Shown one piece after another: positions 27,084-36,385 of a stretch of 36,385 nucleotides of DNA. The translations under genes and the position numbers were made by a program. The stretch's first letter is position 1. Every line of letters begins with the position of its first letter. The stretch comes from an uncultured Bacilli bacterium (GTDB lineage Bacteria; Bacillota_I; Bacilli_A; RF39; UBA660), in assembly GCA_947632265.1 (NCBI GenBank), contig CANROP010000003.1, forward strand, positions 1 to 36,385. Direction: 5' to 3'. Under the pieces are notes generated by a model. The model saw only the letters and a program-made list of their open reading frames with translations, made no database searches and was not told the DNA's origin.

Positions 27084-28829
27084 ATGAATTTAAAAGATTT
27101 ATATATAGATTTTTTTGTTAGCAAAGGTCACAAGCAAATACCGAGTGCACCAGTAGTACCAGAAAATGATCCTAGTGTACTTTTTAATACGGCAGGTATG
27201 CAACCACTTATACCATATTTGATGGGAGAAGAACATCCTTATGGGACTAGACTTTGTGATTATCAAAAATGTATTAGAACAAATGATTTAGATAATATAG
27301 GTGATACATATCATCATACATTTTTTGAAATGTTAGGTAATTGGTCACTTGGAGATTATTTTAAAAAAGAGGCAATTACTTGGAGTTATGAATTTTTAAC
27401 TGAGGTATTAAAAATTCCAAAAGAAAAATTAGGTGTAACTATATTTGCTGGAAATGAGTATATAAAAAGAGATGATGAAGCATACGAAATATGGAATAGT
27501 TTAGGTATACCTGAGGCAAGAATAGCTGCTATAAAAGATAATTTTTGGATAGCAGGGGAAACAGGGCCTTGTGGACCAGATTCAGAGATGTTTTATTTTA
27601 GAAGTAATGATGAAGTTCCAGAATATTTTGATCCTGATGATGAAAGATGGGTTGAAATATGGAATGATGTATTTATGCAATATTATAAACATGAAGATGG
27701 GTCTATAACTGAACTTCCTAAGAAGAATGTAGATACAGGTATGGGACTTGAACGTGTTGTAACTATACTAGAAGGATTAACTGATAATTATGCTTCTTCT
27801 GTTTGGAGCGATATTATAAAAGTTATAGAAGAAGTATCAAATAAACCATATATTGGAAATGAAGAGAGCATGAGAATAATAGCTGATCATTTAAGAACAG
27901 CAGTATTTATATCAGCAGATCCATCAGGAATAAAACCATCTAATACAGATCAAGGATATATACTTAGAAGATTAATTAGAAGAGCGATTAGACATGCTAA
28001 AAAATTAAATATAGATATAAATAGTAATTGGGAAGAAAAAATAGCTTTAGCTATTATGAATAAGTATAAAAAATACTATAGTGAGATAGAACAAAATCAA
28101 GATGTTGTATTAGAAGTTTTAAAAAATGAAAAGATAAAATTTAATAGAACTCTAGAAAAAGGTTTAAAAGAATTTGAAAAAATTACTAGTAATTTAAATG
28201 AAAATATTTTGGATAAGGATTTAGCATTCAGACTATATGATACATATGGATTTCCAATAGAATTAACAGAGGAATTAGCTCGTGAAAAAGGTATTCAAGT
28301 TGATATAGAAGGCTTTAAAGAAAAATTTAAGGCACATCAAGAACTATCACGTGCAGGATCTACTCAAAAATTTAAAGGTGGACTAGCTGGAAATGGAGAA
28401 ATAGAAACTAGATATCACACTGCAACACATTTACTTAATGCGGCTTTAAAGAAAGTAGTTGGTCCTGATGTACATCAAAAAGGAAGTAATATAACAGTAG
28501 ATAGAATGAGATTTGATTTTAGTTGTGACCATAAATTATCAGATATAGAAAAACAAGAAGCAGAAAATTTAGTTAACAAATGGATTAATGATTCAATAGA
28601 TGTAGTATGTACTGAAATGAAAAAAGAAGATGCGATAAAAAGTGGTGCTGAATGTATGTTTATTGAAAAATATCCTGATGTTGTAACAGTTTATTCAATA
28701 GGAGATATATCTAAAGAATTATGTGGTGGTCCACATGTAAAAAATACTAGTGAAATAGGTAAATTTAAGATAGTTAAAGAAGAAGCTAGTAGTGCAGGTG
28801 TTAGAAGAATAAAAGCTGTAATAGAATAG
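27084..28829 (+). CDS. alaS: Alanine--tRNA ligase, short (581 aa) form
   Basis: FNTAGMQPLIPYL, GETGPCGPDSEMFY, VDTGMGLERV, HTATHLLNAAL, CGGPHV; ends soon after the CxxxH motif, no C-Ala domain. Confidence 0.95.
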   Translation: MNLKDLYIDFFVSKGHKQIPSAPVVPENDPSVLFNTAGMQPLIPYLMGEEHPYGTRLCDYQKCIRTNDLDNIGDTYHHTFFEMLGNWSLGDYFKKEAITWSYEFLTEVLKIPKEKLGVTIFAGNEYIKRDDEAYEIWNSLGIPEARIAAIKDNFWIAGETGPCGPDSEMFYFRSNDEVPEYFDPDDERWVEIWNDVFMQYYKHEDGSITELPKKNVDTGMGLERVVTILEGLTDNYASSVWSDIIKVIEEVSNKPYIGNEESMRIIADHLRTAVFISADPSGIKPSNTDQGYILRRLIRRAIRHAKKLNIDINSNWEEKIALAIMNKYKKYYSEIEQNQDVVLEVLKNEKIKFNRTLEKGLKEFEKITSNLNENILDKDLAFRLYDTYGFPIELTEELAREKGIQVDIEGFKEKFKAHQELSRAGSTQKFKGGLAGNGEIETRYHTATHLLNAALKKVVGPDVHQKGSNITVDRMRFDFSCDHKLSDIEKQEAENLVNKWINDSIDVVCTEMKKEDAIKSGAECMFIEKYPDVVTVYSIGDISKELCGGPHVKNTSEIGKFKIVKEEASSAGVRRIKAVIE

Positions 28830-28846
28830 ACTTAAGAATATTATAA

Positions 28847-28883
28847 TAAAATAAAAGATGCGTAAATTACATCTTTTATTTTA
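28847..28883. terminator. Bidirectional terminator downstream of alaS
   Basis: TAAAATAAAAGATG cgtaaatta CATCTTTTATTTTA. Confidence 0.8.
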
Positions 28884-28890
28884 ATTATAT

Positions 28891-29091
28891 TTATATAGTT
28901 TTCATTAATTTTAAATCTTTTTCATCAATTTTTAAATAGTCTAAAAATTGATTACTTTGTTTCCCATGTGATTTAATTATTTTTTTACTTTTTACATCTT
29001 TCAAATATTTTTCGTATTCATCTAAAGTCATTCCCAACATATCGGCACATTCTTTTTGAGATTCGATAAGTTGTTTTTTATTCATTAACAT
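28891..29091 (-). CDS. Small hypothetical protein (66 aa)
   Basis: MLMNKKQLIESQKECADMLGMTLDEYEKYLKDVK...; TATAAT and GAGGTGAT upstream on the minus strand; track start 29109 includes the SD. Confidence 0.6.
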   Translation of the reverse strand: MLMNKKQLIESQKECADMLGMTLDEYEKYLKDVKSKKIIKSHGKQSNQFLDYLKIDEKDLKLMKTI

Positions 29092-29226
29092 AACTTTATC
29101 ACCTCGCAATTTAATTATAACTTACTTTAATAAAAATATCAGTAATTTTTTCTAAATATTTTTAAATTTTTAAACTTTTATTAATCGATAGTTTCAAGCA
29201 TATGTTATAATAATAGTGGTGATTAC

Positions 29227-31386
29227 ATGAGAAAAGACAAACCAAATATAACTTTTGATGAGTTATATGATAAAATATCAACGTATATTACAAATGAAAG
29301 TGATAGAAAAACAATAAAAGAAGCATATCTATTCGCTAAAGAAAAGCACTTTGGTCAAAAAAGACATACAGGAGAAGATTATATTACACATCCATTAAAT
29401 GTTGCCTATATACTTTCTGAAATAAATGCGGATTATCAAACAATATCAGCTGCTCTTCTTCACGATACGATAGAGGATTGCAATGTAACAAAAGAAGAAC
29501 TAGAAAAAAAATTTGGTAGTGAGATTGCATCCTTAGTATCTGGAGTAACTAAAATAAATAAATTAAACATTACTACCGATAGTGATGCTACACTTGCTAA
29601 TCATAGAAAAATTTTAGTTGGACTTACAGAAGATGTTAGAGTAATAATAATTAAACTTGCAGATAGGCTTCATAACATGCGTACACTATGGATATTAAGT
29701 GAAAAAAGTCAAAAAGAAAATTGTAAAGAAACTTTAGAAATACTAGTTCCAATTGCTCATAGACTTGGAATGAATCAGATAAAAAGTGAGTTAGAAGATT
29801 TATCACTTCGTTATTCAAAACCAGATGTGTACTTTTCAATAGTTGAAAAATTAAATCAATCTAAACTAGAGAGAGATTCTAATGTAGAACTTATGAAGAA
29901 AAATCTTACAGAATTACTTAATAGTCATGGTATTAAACATAAGATAAAGGGTAGAGCTAAAAGTATATATAGTATATATAAAAAACTTGATAATGGTAAA
30001 AGATTTAGTGATATATATGATTTAAATGCTTTAAGAGTATTTGTCGATACTGAACAAGATTGTTATCAGGCAATAGGAATAATTCATTCTAAATATAGAC
30101 CTATACCAAAAAGATTTAAAGATTATATAGCTATGCCAAAAGAAAATGGTTATCAATCACTACATACAACAGTTTTTGGAGAGAATGGACAATTATACGA
30201 AGTACAAGTAAGAACATACGATATGGACCGAGTTGCTGAACATGGTATTGCTTCACACTGGTCATATAAAGAAAAAGGAAAAACTATAATGCAGTCTGCA
30301 ATGGAAGAAAAATTACAGTTTTTTAGAAGTATAATTGAATTATCAAACGAAGAAGAAAACGATGAGATGTTTGTAAATAGTGTTAAAGAAGACGTCTTAA
30401 AAAATATGATATATGTATTTACACCTAAGGGAGATGTAATAGAACTCCCTCTTGGTTCAACACCAATAGATTTTGCATACAGAGTTCATAGTAAAGTTGG
30501 AGATTCAATGGTAGGTGCGATTGTAAATGGTAATATAGTTCCACTTGATTACAAATTAAATGATAACGATATAGTAAAAATAAATACCAATAAAAGTTCA
30601 TTCCCATCTAGAGAATGGATAAATATGGCTTATACTTCTCAAGCAAAAAATAAAATAAAATCATTCTTTAATAAAATAGATAAAGAAGAAAACTTAAAAA
30701 AGGGAGAAGAACTTTTAAATAAAGAATTAAGAAAGAAAAAAATATCTTCTATAGATTTCTTTAAAGATGAAAATATAGAAAAAATATTAGATGAATTACA
30801 TATAGATGAACTTGCTGATTTATATATAGGTATAGGAAGTAATAAGTATAGTCCTATAAGTATAATAAATATAATTAATACAGAAGAGAAGTCTAGAGAA
30901 GAGATTTTACTTGATAAAGTAAATTCAACATCAAAAGTAAATATAAATGTAAAAAATGATATCATAGTAGAAGGTATAGACGAAATTAAAGTAAATATCG
31001 CATCGTGCTGCAGGCCAGTTCCTGGAGATAGAATAATTGGTTATATTACTAAAGGTAATGGAATAACAGTACATAGAAGTGTATGTCCAAATGTAAGTGA
31101 ACTAGAGGAAAGACTTATAGATGTTAGATGGAATGATGAAATAGATAAAAATTATTCTACTAATATATTAGTACATACTTTAGATAATAAAAATATTCTA
31201 ATAGATATTATAGCTAAAACAGCATCTTCAGATATAATTGTTCAAAGCGTAAATACAGTTAACTCAATGGATGGTTATATATTTGAAATGGTTTTATCAG
31301 TTCCAAATAAAGAAAAACTAAATAAATTTATTAACTCACTAGAAATGCTAGAAAACATAATAAAAGTTGAAAGGATAATAAAATGA
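29227..31386 (+). CDS. rel: RelA/SpoT family (p)ppGpp synthetase/hydrolase
   Basis: HTGEDYITHPLNVAYIL, LLHDTIEDC, RLHNMRTL, YQSLHTTVFG, CCRPVPGDRIIGYITKG. Confidence 0.97.
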   Translation: MRKDKPNITFDELYDKISTYITNESDRKTIKEAYLFAKEKHFGQKRHTGEDYITHPLNVAYILSEINADYQTISAALLHDTIEDCNVTKEELEKKFGSEIASLVSGVTKINKLNITTDSDATLANHRKILVGLTEDVRVIIIKLADRLHNMRTLWILSEKSQKENCKETLEILVPIAHRLGMNQIKSELEDLSLRYSKPDVYFSIVEKLNQSKLERDSNVELMKKNLTELLNSHGIKHKIKGRAKSIYSIYKKLDNGKRFSDIYDLNALRVFVDTEQDCYQAIGIIHSKYRPIPKRFKDYIAMPKENGYQSLHTTVFGENGQLYEVQVRTYDMDRVAEHGIASHWSYKEKGKTIMQSAMEEKLQFFRSIIELSNEEENDEMFVNSVKEDVLKNMIYVFTPKGDVIELPLGSTPIDFAYRVHSKVGDSMVGAIVNGNIVPLDYKLNDNDIVKINTNKSSFPSREWINMAYTSQAKNKIKSFFNKIDKEENLKKGEELLNKELRKKKISSIDFFKDENIEKILDELHIDELADLYIGIGSNKYSPISIINIINTEEKSREEILLDKVNSTSKVNINVKNDIIVEGIDEIKVNIASCCRPVPGDRIIGYITKGNGITVHRSVCPNVSELEERLIDVRWNDEIDKNYSTNILVHTLDNKNILIDIIAKTASSDIIVQSVNTVNSMDGYIFEMVLSVPNKEKLNKFINSLEMLENIIKVERIIK

Positions 31387-31823
31387 GAGTACTTGTACAA
31401 AAAAGTCTTAACTCTAGTGTAGAAGTTTGCGGTAATACTGTTGGTAGTATAGATTATGGACTTGTATTATTAGTAGGATTTAAAAATGGAGATACAAGCA
31501 GTGATGTAGACTATTTAATAAAAAAGATTGTTAATTTAAGAATATTTGACGATGAAAATCATGTCATGAATAAATCTATATTGGATGTTAAAGGGAGCGT
31601 TTTAAGTATCTCACAGTTTACACTTTATGCAGATACTAAAAAAGGAAATAGACCAAGTTACATAAATGCAATGAATGGTAGTAATGCACATAAACTTTAC
31701 GATGAATTTAATGATAAATTAAGTAAAATAGTGAGAGTAGAAAAAGGTATATTTGGAGAAGACATGAAAGTAAATATAAAAAACGATGGACCTACAACAA
31801 TATTGTTAGAAAGTAAGGGATAA
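31383..31823 (+). CDS. dtd: D-aminoacyl-tRNA deacylase
   Basis: MRVLVQKSLNSSVEV, SISQFTLYADTKKGNRPSY, NDGPTTILLES. Confidence 0.96.
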   Translation: MRVLVQKSLNSSVEVCGNTVGSIDYGLVLLVGFKNGDTSSDVDYLIKKIVNLRIFDDENHVMNKSILDVKGSVLSISQFTLYADTKKGNRPSYINAMNGSNAHKLYDEFNDKLSKIVRVEKGIFGEDMKVNIKNDGPTTILLESKG

Positions 31824-31824
31824 T

Positions 31825-32883
31825 ATGATAAAAAATAAATTGGATTATAAATTAGTTAATTTAGCTTTAATAGCTTTAATAGTATTCTTAGTATATAAAA
31901 CAGGTAATCTTTGGATAGGAATTGTAAATAAAATCGTACAGATAATTTTACCATTTTTGTTCGCATTTGCTTTAGCATATGCATTATATCCATTTTTACA
32001 AAAAATGAGAGAAAAGAAATTTCCAAAATGGCTTGGAGTACTTATAATAATTGCTTTAATATTAATAGGTATCGCATTCGTAGTATATTTAATTACTACT
32101 GTAATGTTAGGACAATTATCAAGCTTGTTTAATAGTATAATTGAATTTATAAATTCAATACAAAAGCACAACTTTGATTTCAATTTAGCAGGACTTGAAA
32201 CAAGCCTGTCAGATACATTTAAAGAAATTATAAGTAAATTTGGCACTTATGTATCAGATGGTGCGATTAATTTAATCGATACATCACTTAGTTTATTTTC
32301 TAAAATTTTTATAGGTTTTGCATCTTTCATATATTTCCTAATAGATATGGATAAGATAAGAGAAGAAATTAAATTCTTCTTTAGTAAAAGATCAAAGAAA
32401 GCATATAACTATGTAAAAAGTTTAGATGAAGAGATGAGAAAATATTTAAGTGGACTTGTTCAAGTAATTATAATATCTTTAATAGAATATACATTAGTCT
32501 ATACACTTATTGGACATCCAAACGCTATATTATTAGGATTTTTAGTAGCTATAGCTAACCTTATTCCATATTTTGGTGGTATATGTGTAAATGTAATAGC
32601 TGCAATAACTGCATTTGTAGTAAGCCCATCACTTTTACTTAGAACTGTTATCGCATTTGTAGTATTAAGTTCAGTAGATAGTTATGTTATAAATCCAACT
32701 GTATATGGAAAAACTAATTCAATACATCCATTAGTCACAATAATTGCTTTATTTGCAGGTGGAATAATATTTGGAATACTTGGTGTATTTATATCATTCC
32801 CACTTGCGATAATAGTGGTTACTACATATAAATATTTTAAAGATGATATAACAAGAAACATAAAAAAAGTAACAAATAACTAG
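31825..32883 (+). CDS. AI-2E family transporter (second)
   Basis: Multi-TM; ILPFLFAFALAYALYPFLQKM; NLIPYFGGICVN. Confidence 0.85.
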   Translation: MIKNKLDYKLVNLALIALIVFLVYKTGNLWIGIVNKIVQIILPFLFAFALAYALYPFLQKMREKKFPKWLGVLIIIALILIGIAFVVYLITTVMLGQLSSLFNSIIEFINSIQKHNFDFNLAGLETSLSDTFKEIISKFGTYVSDGAINLIDTSLSLFSKIFIGFASFIYFLIDMDKIREEIKFFFSKRSKKAYNYVKSLDEEMRKYLSGLVQVIIISLIEYTLVYTLIGHPNAILLGFLVAIANLIPYFGGICVNVIAAITAFVVSPSLLLRTVIAFVVLSSVDSYVINPTVYGKTNSIHPLVTIIALFAGGIIFGILGVFISFPLAIIVVTTYKYFKDDITRNIKKVTNN

Positions 32884-32892
32884 GAGGTATTT

Positions 32893-34164
32893 ATGATACA
32901 AAAGGCAAAAGGTACATATGATGTATACGGAGAATATGGTAAAAAACTTTTATACGTCGAAGAATTAATTGAAGGTTTAATGGAAAAATATAATTATGAA
33001 TACTTTAGAACTCCAATTTTTGAATCTAGCAATCTATTTCATAGAGGTGTTGGAGAGACAACAGATATAGTAACTAAAGAAACTTATGATTTTAAAGATA
33101 GAGGAGATAGAGATATAACTTTAAGACCTGAAGGAACAGCTGGTATAGTAAGAAGTTATATTGAAAATAAAATGTATGGTAATCATATTACTCCTGTAAA
33201 GGCATGGTATTATGGACCTATGTTTAGATATGAAAGACCTCAGTCAGGTAGATTTAGAGAGTTTTATCAATTTGGTGTTGAAGCATTTGGAAGTAGCGAT
33301 GCACTTATAGATGCAGAGGTTATAAGTATACCAGTTAACTTATATAAATTATTAGGGCTTAAAGGTATAAAAGTAAATATTAATACACTTGGAGATAATG
33401 AATCAAGAAATAACTATAGAAATGCATTAATAGAATATTTTAGACCACATATAGATGAACTTTGTGAAGATTGCAAAGAAAGATTTAATAAAAATCCACT
33501 TAGAATACTTGATTGTAAACTAGATAGTAATTTAGATATTATAAAGAATGCACCAAAAACAATAGATTATTTAAACGATTTAAGTAAAAAACATTTTGAA
33601 GATGTAAAAAAATATTTGAGTGCCATGCATATAGAATATGTAGTAAACCCAAATTTAGTTAGAGGACTTGATTATTACACACATACAGTATTTGAAGTAG
33701 AAGCATCTATTGAGGGATTCGGTAGTCAAAATGTATTATGTGGTGGCGGAAGATATGATAATCTAGTAGAGATGTTAGATGGTCCAAAGACTAGTGGAGT
33801 AGGATTTGCGATGGGTATGGAAAGACTTATGACAGCCCTTGATTATGAAAAAATAGAATTACCTATTATAAACGATATAGATTGTTATGTTATTCCTATG
33901 AGTGATAACGAAAAAGAATTTGCTATAGATATTTGTATGGATTTAAGACTTAATGGATTTATTGTTGATATAGATTATTTAAGTAGAAATTTAAAGAGTA
34001 ATTTTAAACAAGCAGATAGACTAAATACTAAATTTGTTATCATAATAGGAGAAGAAGAAAAAGAATCAAATATACTTACTATAAAAGATAATGTAACTAA
34101 AGAAGAATACAAAGTAAAAATAGATAATGTAATTGATTTCTTAGATGAAAAACTAAGTGAATAA
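32893..34164 (+). CDS. hisS: Histidine--tRNA ligase
   Basis: KGTYDVYGEYGKK, LRPEGTAGIVRSY, YGPMFRYERPQSGRFREFYQFGVE, GLDYYTHTVFE, GGGRYDNLVE. Confidence 0.98.
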   Translation: MIQKAKGTYDVYGEYGKKLLYVEELIEGLMEKYNYEYFRTPIFESSNLFHRGVGETTDIVTKETYDFKDRGDRDITLRPEGTAGIVRSYIENKMYGNHITPVKAWYYGPMFRYERPQSGRFREFYQFGVEAFGSSDALIDAEVISIPVNLYKLLGLKGIKVNINTLGDNESRNNYRNALIEYFRPHIDELCEDCKERFNKNPLRILDCKLDSNLDIIKNAPKTIDYLNDLSKKHFEDVKKYLSAMHIEYVVNPNLVRGLDYYTHTVFEVEASIEGFGSQNVLCGGGRYDNLVEMLDGPKTSGVGFAMGMERLMTALDYEKIELPIINDIDCYVIPMSDNEKEFAIDICMDLRLNGFIVDIDYLSRNLKSNFKQADRLNTKFVIIIGEEEKESNILTIKDNVTKEEYKVKIDNVIDFLDEKLSE

Positions 34165-34168
34165 AAAT

Positions 34169-34197
34169 TTGACATTTAAATATTAATTTTGTATAAT
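34169..34197 (+). promoter_or_regulatory. Perfect consensus sigma-A promoter
   Basis: TTGACA-17-TATAAT. Confidence 0.85.
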
Positions 34198-34218
34198 ACA
34201 TTACATTAAAAATTAATT

Positions 34219-34246
34219 AAACTCATCATTATTGATGAGTTTTTTA
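34219..34246 (+). terminator. Intrinsic terminator/attenuator between promoter and start codon
   Basis: AACTCATCA ttat TGATGAGTT TTTT; about 15-20 nt after predicted TSS, upstream of SD AAGGGGG. Confidence 0.8.
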
Positions 34247-34259
34247 AGGGGGAAATATT

Positions 34260-35417
34260 ATGGATTTTAAACTTTTATATAGTATAATTAGATATGAATT
34301 TTTTGATGTTATGGAAATAGATAATCACGAACTATACGATGATAAAATATCTTATATAACTAAATCTTTATTAGATTTATCAAAACCAATAATACCTCCA
34401 TTAGGTAGTGATTACACATACATTTTAAGAATGCATTATGGAGTTTTTAATAATGGAAAAGGGGAAACATTAAACTTTATTGGAAATAAAGTTGGTATAA
34501 CTCGTGAGGGAATAAGACAGATATTAGTTAGATCTAAAAAAGAACTATTTTTATATATTTATAATAGTTCAAAAGTAAGAAAAAGAATAAGTACATTAGA
34601 ACTTGATCCTATGTATAGCAAACTTAAAGATTATCCTGCTGTATGTTTTGCTAATAATAGTAGAGTTTATACTTCATTTAATAGAAATAATATATATACA
34701 CTAGAAGATTTATTATCATATAGTTATGAAGAATTAAAAATATGTGGTGTAGGAGAAAGATCACTAAATAAATTAATCGAAAATGTACATTTAAGTGGAT
34801 ATAGATTTATAGATGAATTAACTAAAGATGAAAAAAGAATGTTAATATATAAAAGCGATATTACTAAATTATTAAATTCTTCTCCTTGGTTAATTGATGG
34901 TGTTGAAGAATTAAAACATGATATAAAAGCAACTTTTAATAATAAATCTAATACAATAATGAATTTAATTTCACTTATAAATAGTGATAAATATGAAATA
35001 TCTCCTTTAATTATTAATGAATTAATAAATTTAGGATTAAGTGTAGATAGTTCTATTATGATAAAAAGTAATCTTACTAAAGAAAAATATATGTCAAATG
35101 TAGTAAATAATACTATTAAACAAGGTTGTAACATTTCAGATATATTAAATCTTGATTGTTTAGCACTCAATATAAGAAATAGTACTAAAAAAATCTTATT
35201 TATGGCTGGAATAGAGAAAATAGGAGATTTAATAAATTATAGAATAACAGATTTAAATAGAATTAAAAATCTAAATCATGTAAGATTAGATGAAGTAATA
35301 AAAAATATACATAGTCTAGGTTTGTTATTTAGAGATGAAGCAATACATATGAAAGTATACAACACTTTCCTATATGAAGAAGTATCTAAAGAAAAAACTA
35401 AAACTATTCAAAACTGA
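34260..35417 (+). CDS. Sigma-70 region-4 HTH fused to two RNAP alpha-CTD-like domains
   Basis: ILRMHYGVFNNGKGETLNFIGNKVGITREGIRQILVRSKKEL (sigma 4); IYTLEDLLSYSYEELKICGVGERSLNKLIENVHLSGYRF and IEKIGDLINYRITDLNRIKNLNHVRLDEVIKNIHSLGLLF (alpha-CTD). Confidence 0.82.
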   Translation: MDFKLLYSIIRYEFFDVMEIDNHELYDDKISYITKSLLDLSKPIIPPLGSDYTYILRMHYGVFNNGKGETLNFIGNKVGITREGIRQILVRSKKELFLYIYNSSKVRKRISTLELDPMYSKLKDYPAVCFANNSRVYTSFNRNNIYTLEDLLSYSYEELKICGVGERSLNKLIENVHLSGYRFIDELTKDEKRMLIYKSDITKLLNSSPWLIDGVEELKHDIKATFNNKSNTIMNLISLINSDKYEISPLIINELINLGLSVDSSIMIKSNLTKEKYMSNVVNNTIKQGCNISDILNLDCLALNIRNSTKKILFMAGIEKIGDLINYRITDLNRIKNLNHVRLDEVIKNIHSLGLLFRDEAIHMKVYNTFLYEEVSKEKTKTIQN

Positions 35418-35425
35418 GGTGTTAT

Positions 35426-36385
35426 ATGAATTTGGATGATAGAGAAATTACATTACTGAGAAAAGAACAAGTATTTAGTGACAATAAAATAGAAGTAATA
35501 GAAAAATTGGGAATTAGATGTGCATTAACAGACTTTTCAATTGTTTTAGGAGCTTATGTTAATGATGATCATCATGTGTTTTATGATAATTCTTTGAAAG
35601 GTCGAATAGGTTGGTATCATCTATCATCTTCTGATGGCACAGGAGATGTCGCTTATGTTAATGAAGATGGAGAGGTAGCATCTGTTTTTAATGGTGCGAG
35701 ATATTGTGGAGTTCGACCAGTTATATCTTTTAATGATATTTCTTCTTTTTCTTCAAATTTAGTTGAAGGAAGTAATGGAGTCTTTGAAATTGAATACGGA
35801 GAATATCCACAGTATGTAGTTAGTACAGATATAGAGAAAGAATTAGAACGTGCATATAGCCTAGGCTTATTAAGAAAAACTGATAAAACATATACTACAG
35901 ATTCTAGAGAATGTTCTGATCGTTTTTATCCATTTGAAGCTATAGAACATGAAGAATATGAATATAATGGAAGAAAGTATATAAGAGTATATTATAGAAA
36001 TGAATATTCCAAAATACTTTCGAATAATAAAAAATATAAAACAGGGGATTATGTATGGATAAAAATTTCCCCTTTAATATGGTATGTTGATAGTAAAGCT
36101 AAATTATTGTTAAGCAAAAATATAGTTGCTTCTGGTATAAGGTTTTGTGATAATGGAACTTATAAAGGAGATTTTAAAACAACAGAAATGTATCAATTTT
36201 TAAATACTTATTTTAAGAAAGATATAATACCAAGTGTAGTTAAAGAGATGACAGATGAAGAAAAAGAAGAAAGAGAAAAAAGAAAAAATCCTTATAATCT
36301 AAATTTTGGAAAAGTTAGTGAAGAAGATATAATAAAAGGTTCTATAGAAAGTGGAGTTGCAGTATTTTTGCATGGTGCATCAAGT
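35426..36385 (+). CDS. N-terminal part of a large protein (3' truncated): two DUF6273-like domains, then probable AAA ATPase beginning (FLHGASS)
   Basis: ATG 35426 after GAGGTG; open to window edge: MNLDDREITLLRKEQVFSDNK...GVRPVISFNDI...YVWIKISPLIWYVD...SGIRF...SIESGVAVFLHGASS; missing from ORF track because it has no stop. Confidence 0.7.
   Translation, partial: MNLDDREITLLRKEQVFSDNKIEVIEKLGIRCALTDFSIVLGAYVNDDHHVFYDNSLKGRIGWYHLSSSDGTGDVAYVNEDGEVASVFNGARYCGVRPVISFNDISSFSSNLVEGSNGVFEIEYGEYPQYVVSTDIEKELERAYSLGLLRKTDKTYTTDSRECSDRFYPFEAIEHEEYEYNGRKYIRVYYRNEYSKILSNNKKYKTGDYVWIKISPLIWYVDSKAKLLLSKNIVASGIRFCDNGTYKGDFKTTEMYQFLNTYFKKDIIPSVVKEMTDEEKEEREKRKNPYNLNFGKVSEEDIIKGSIESGVAVFLHGASS

Noticed and set aside
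29651-35170. Minus-strand ORFs at 29651-29839, 30425-30607, 30639-30965, 31845-32246, 33975-34175, 34724-35170
   Set aside because: Antisense to rel, AI-2E transporter, hisS and sigma4/alpha-CTD genes; no supporting signals.
1-36385. Possible genetic code 4 (TGA = Trp) given Mollicutes-like composition
   Set aside because: TGA terminates several intact genes (e.g. 4598-4600) and conserved Trp positions use TGG.

Overview
Low-GC bacterial chromosomal window (probably an uncultured gut Bacilli/Mollicutes-like lineage; TGA is used as stop, so standard bacterial code). Most of it is housekeeping: a split acyl-CoA dehydratase activase cluster, ftsA-ftsZ, fhs, sigG-ylmC, smc-holA, rarA, xerD, cmk, alaS, rel, dtd and hisS. 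Accessory insertions sit among these genes. The most unusual signals are: (1) a previously unlisted locus at about 22.41-22.69 kb that has the layout of a type I toxin-antitoxin system (25-aa membrane peptide, convergent short RNA, terminators on both strands, 5'-3' mRNA complementarity); (2) a sigma region-4 + two alpha-CTD fusion protein (34.26 kb) behind a consensus promoter that reads straight into an intrinsic terminator; (3) two DUF4143 AAA ATPase genes flanking ftsAZ, each with its own three-half-site operator-like array next to a consensus promoter; (4) a GC-rich, DGR-variable-region-like C-terminus at the left edge; (5) a 17-bp hairpin occluding the sigG Shine-Dalgarno; (6) a frameshifted putative HExxH protein with an intact paralogue nearby; (7) an IS with a 9-bp TSD, next to a 300-bp TIR-bounded element flanked by 71-bp perfect direct repeats; (8) widespread short-leader promoters of the form TATAAT-N5-10-GGTGAT-N3/4-start. 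All calls come from reading the sequence; no database search was run.
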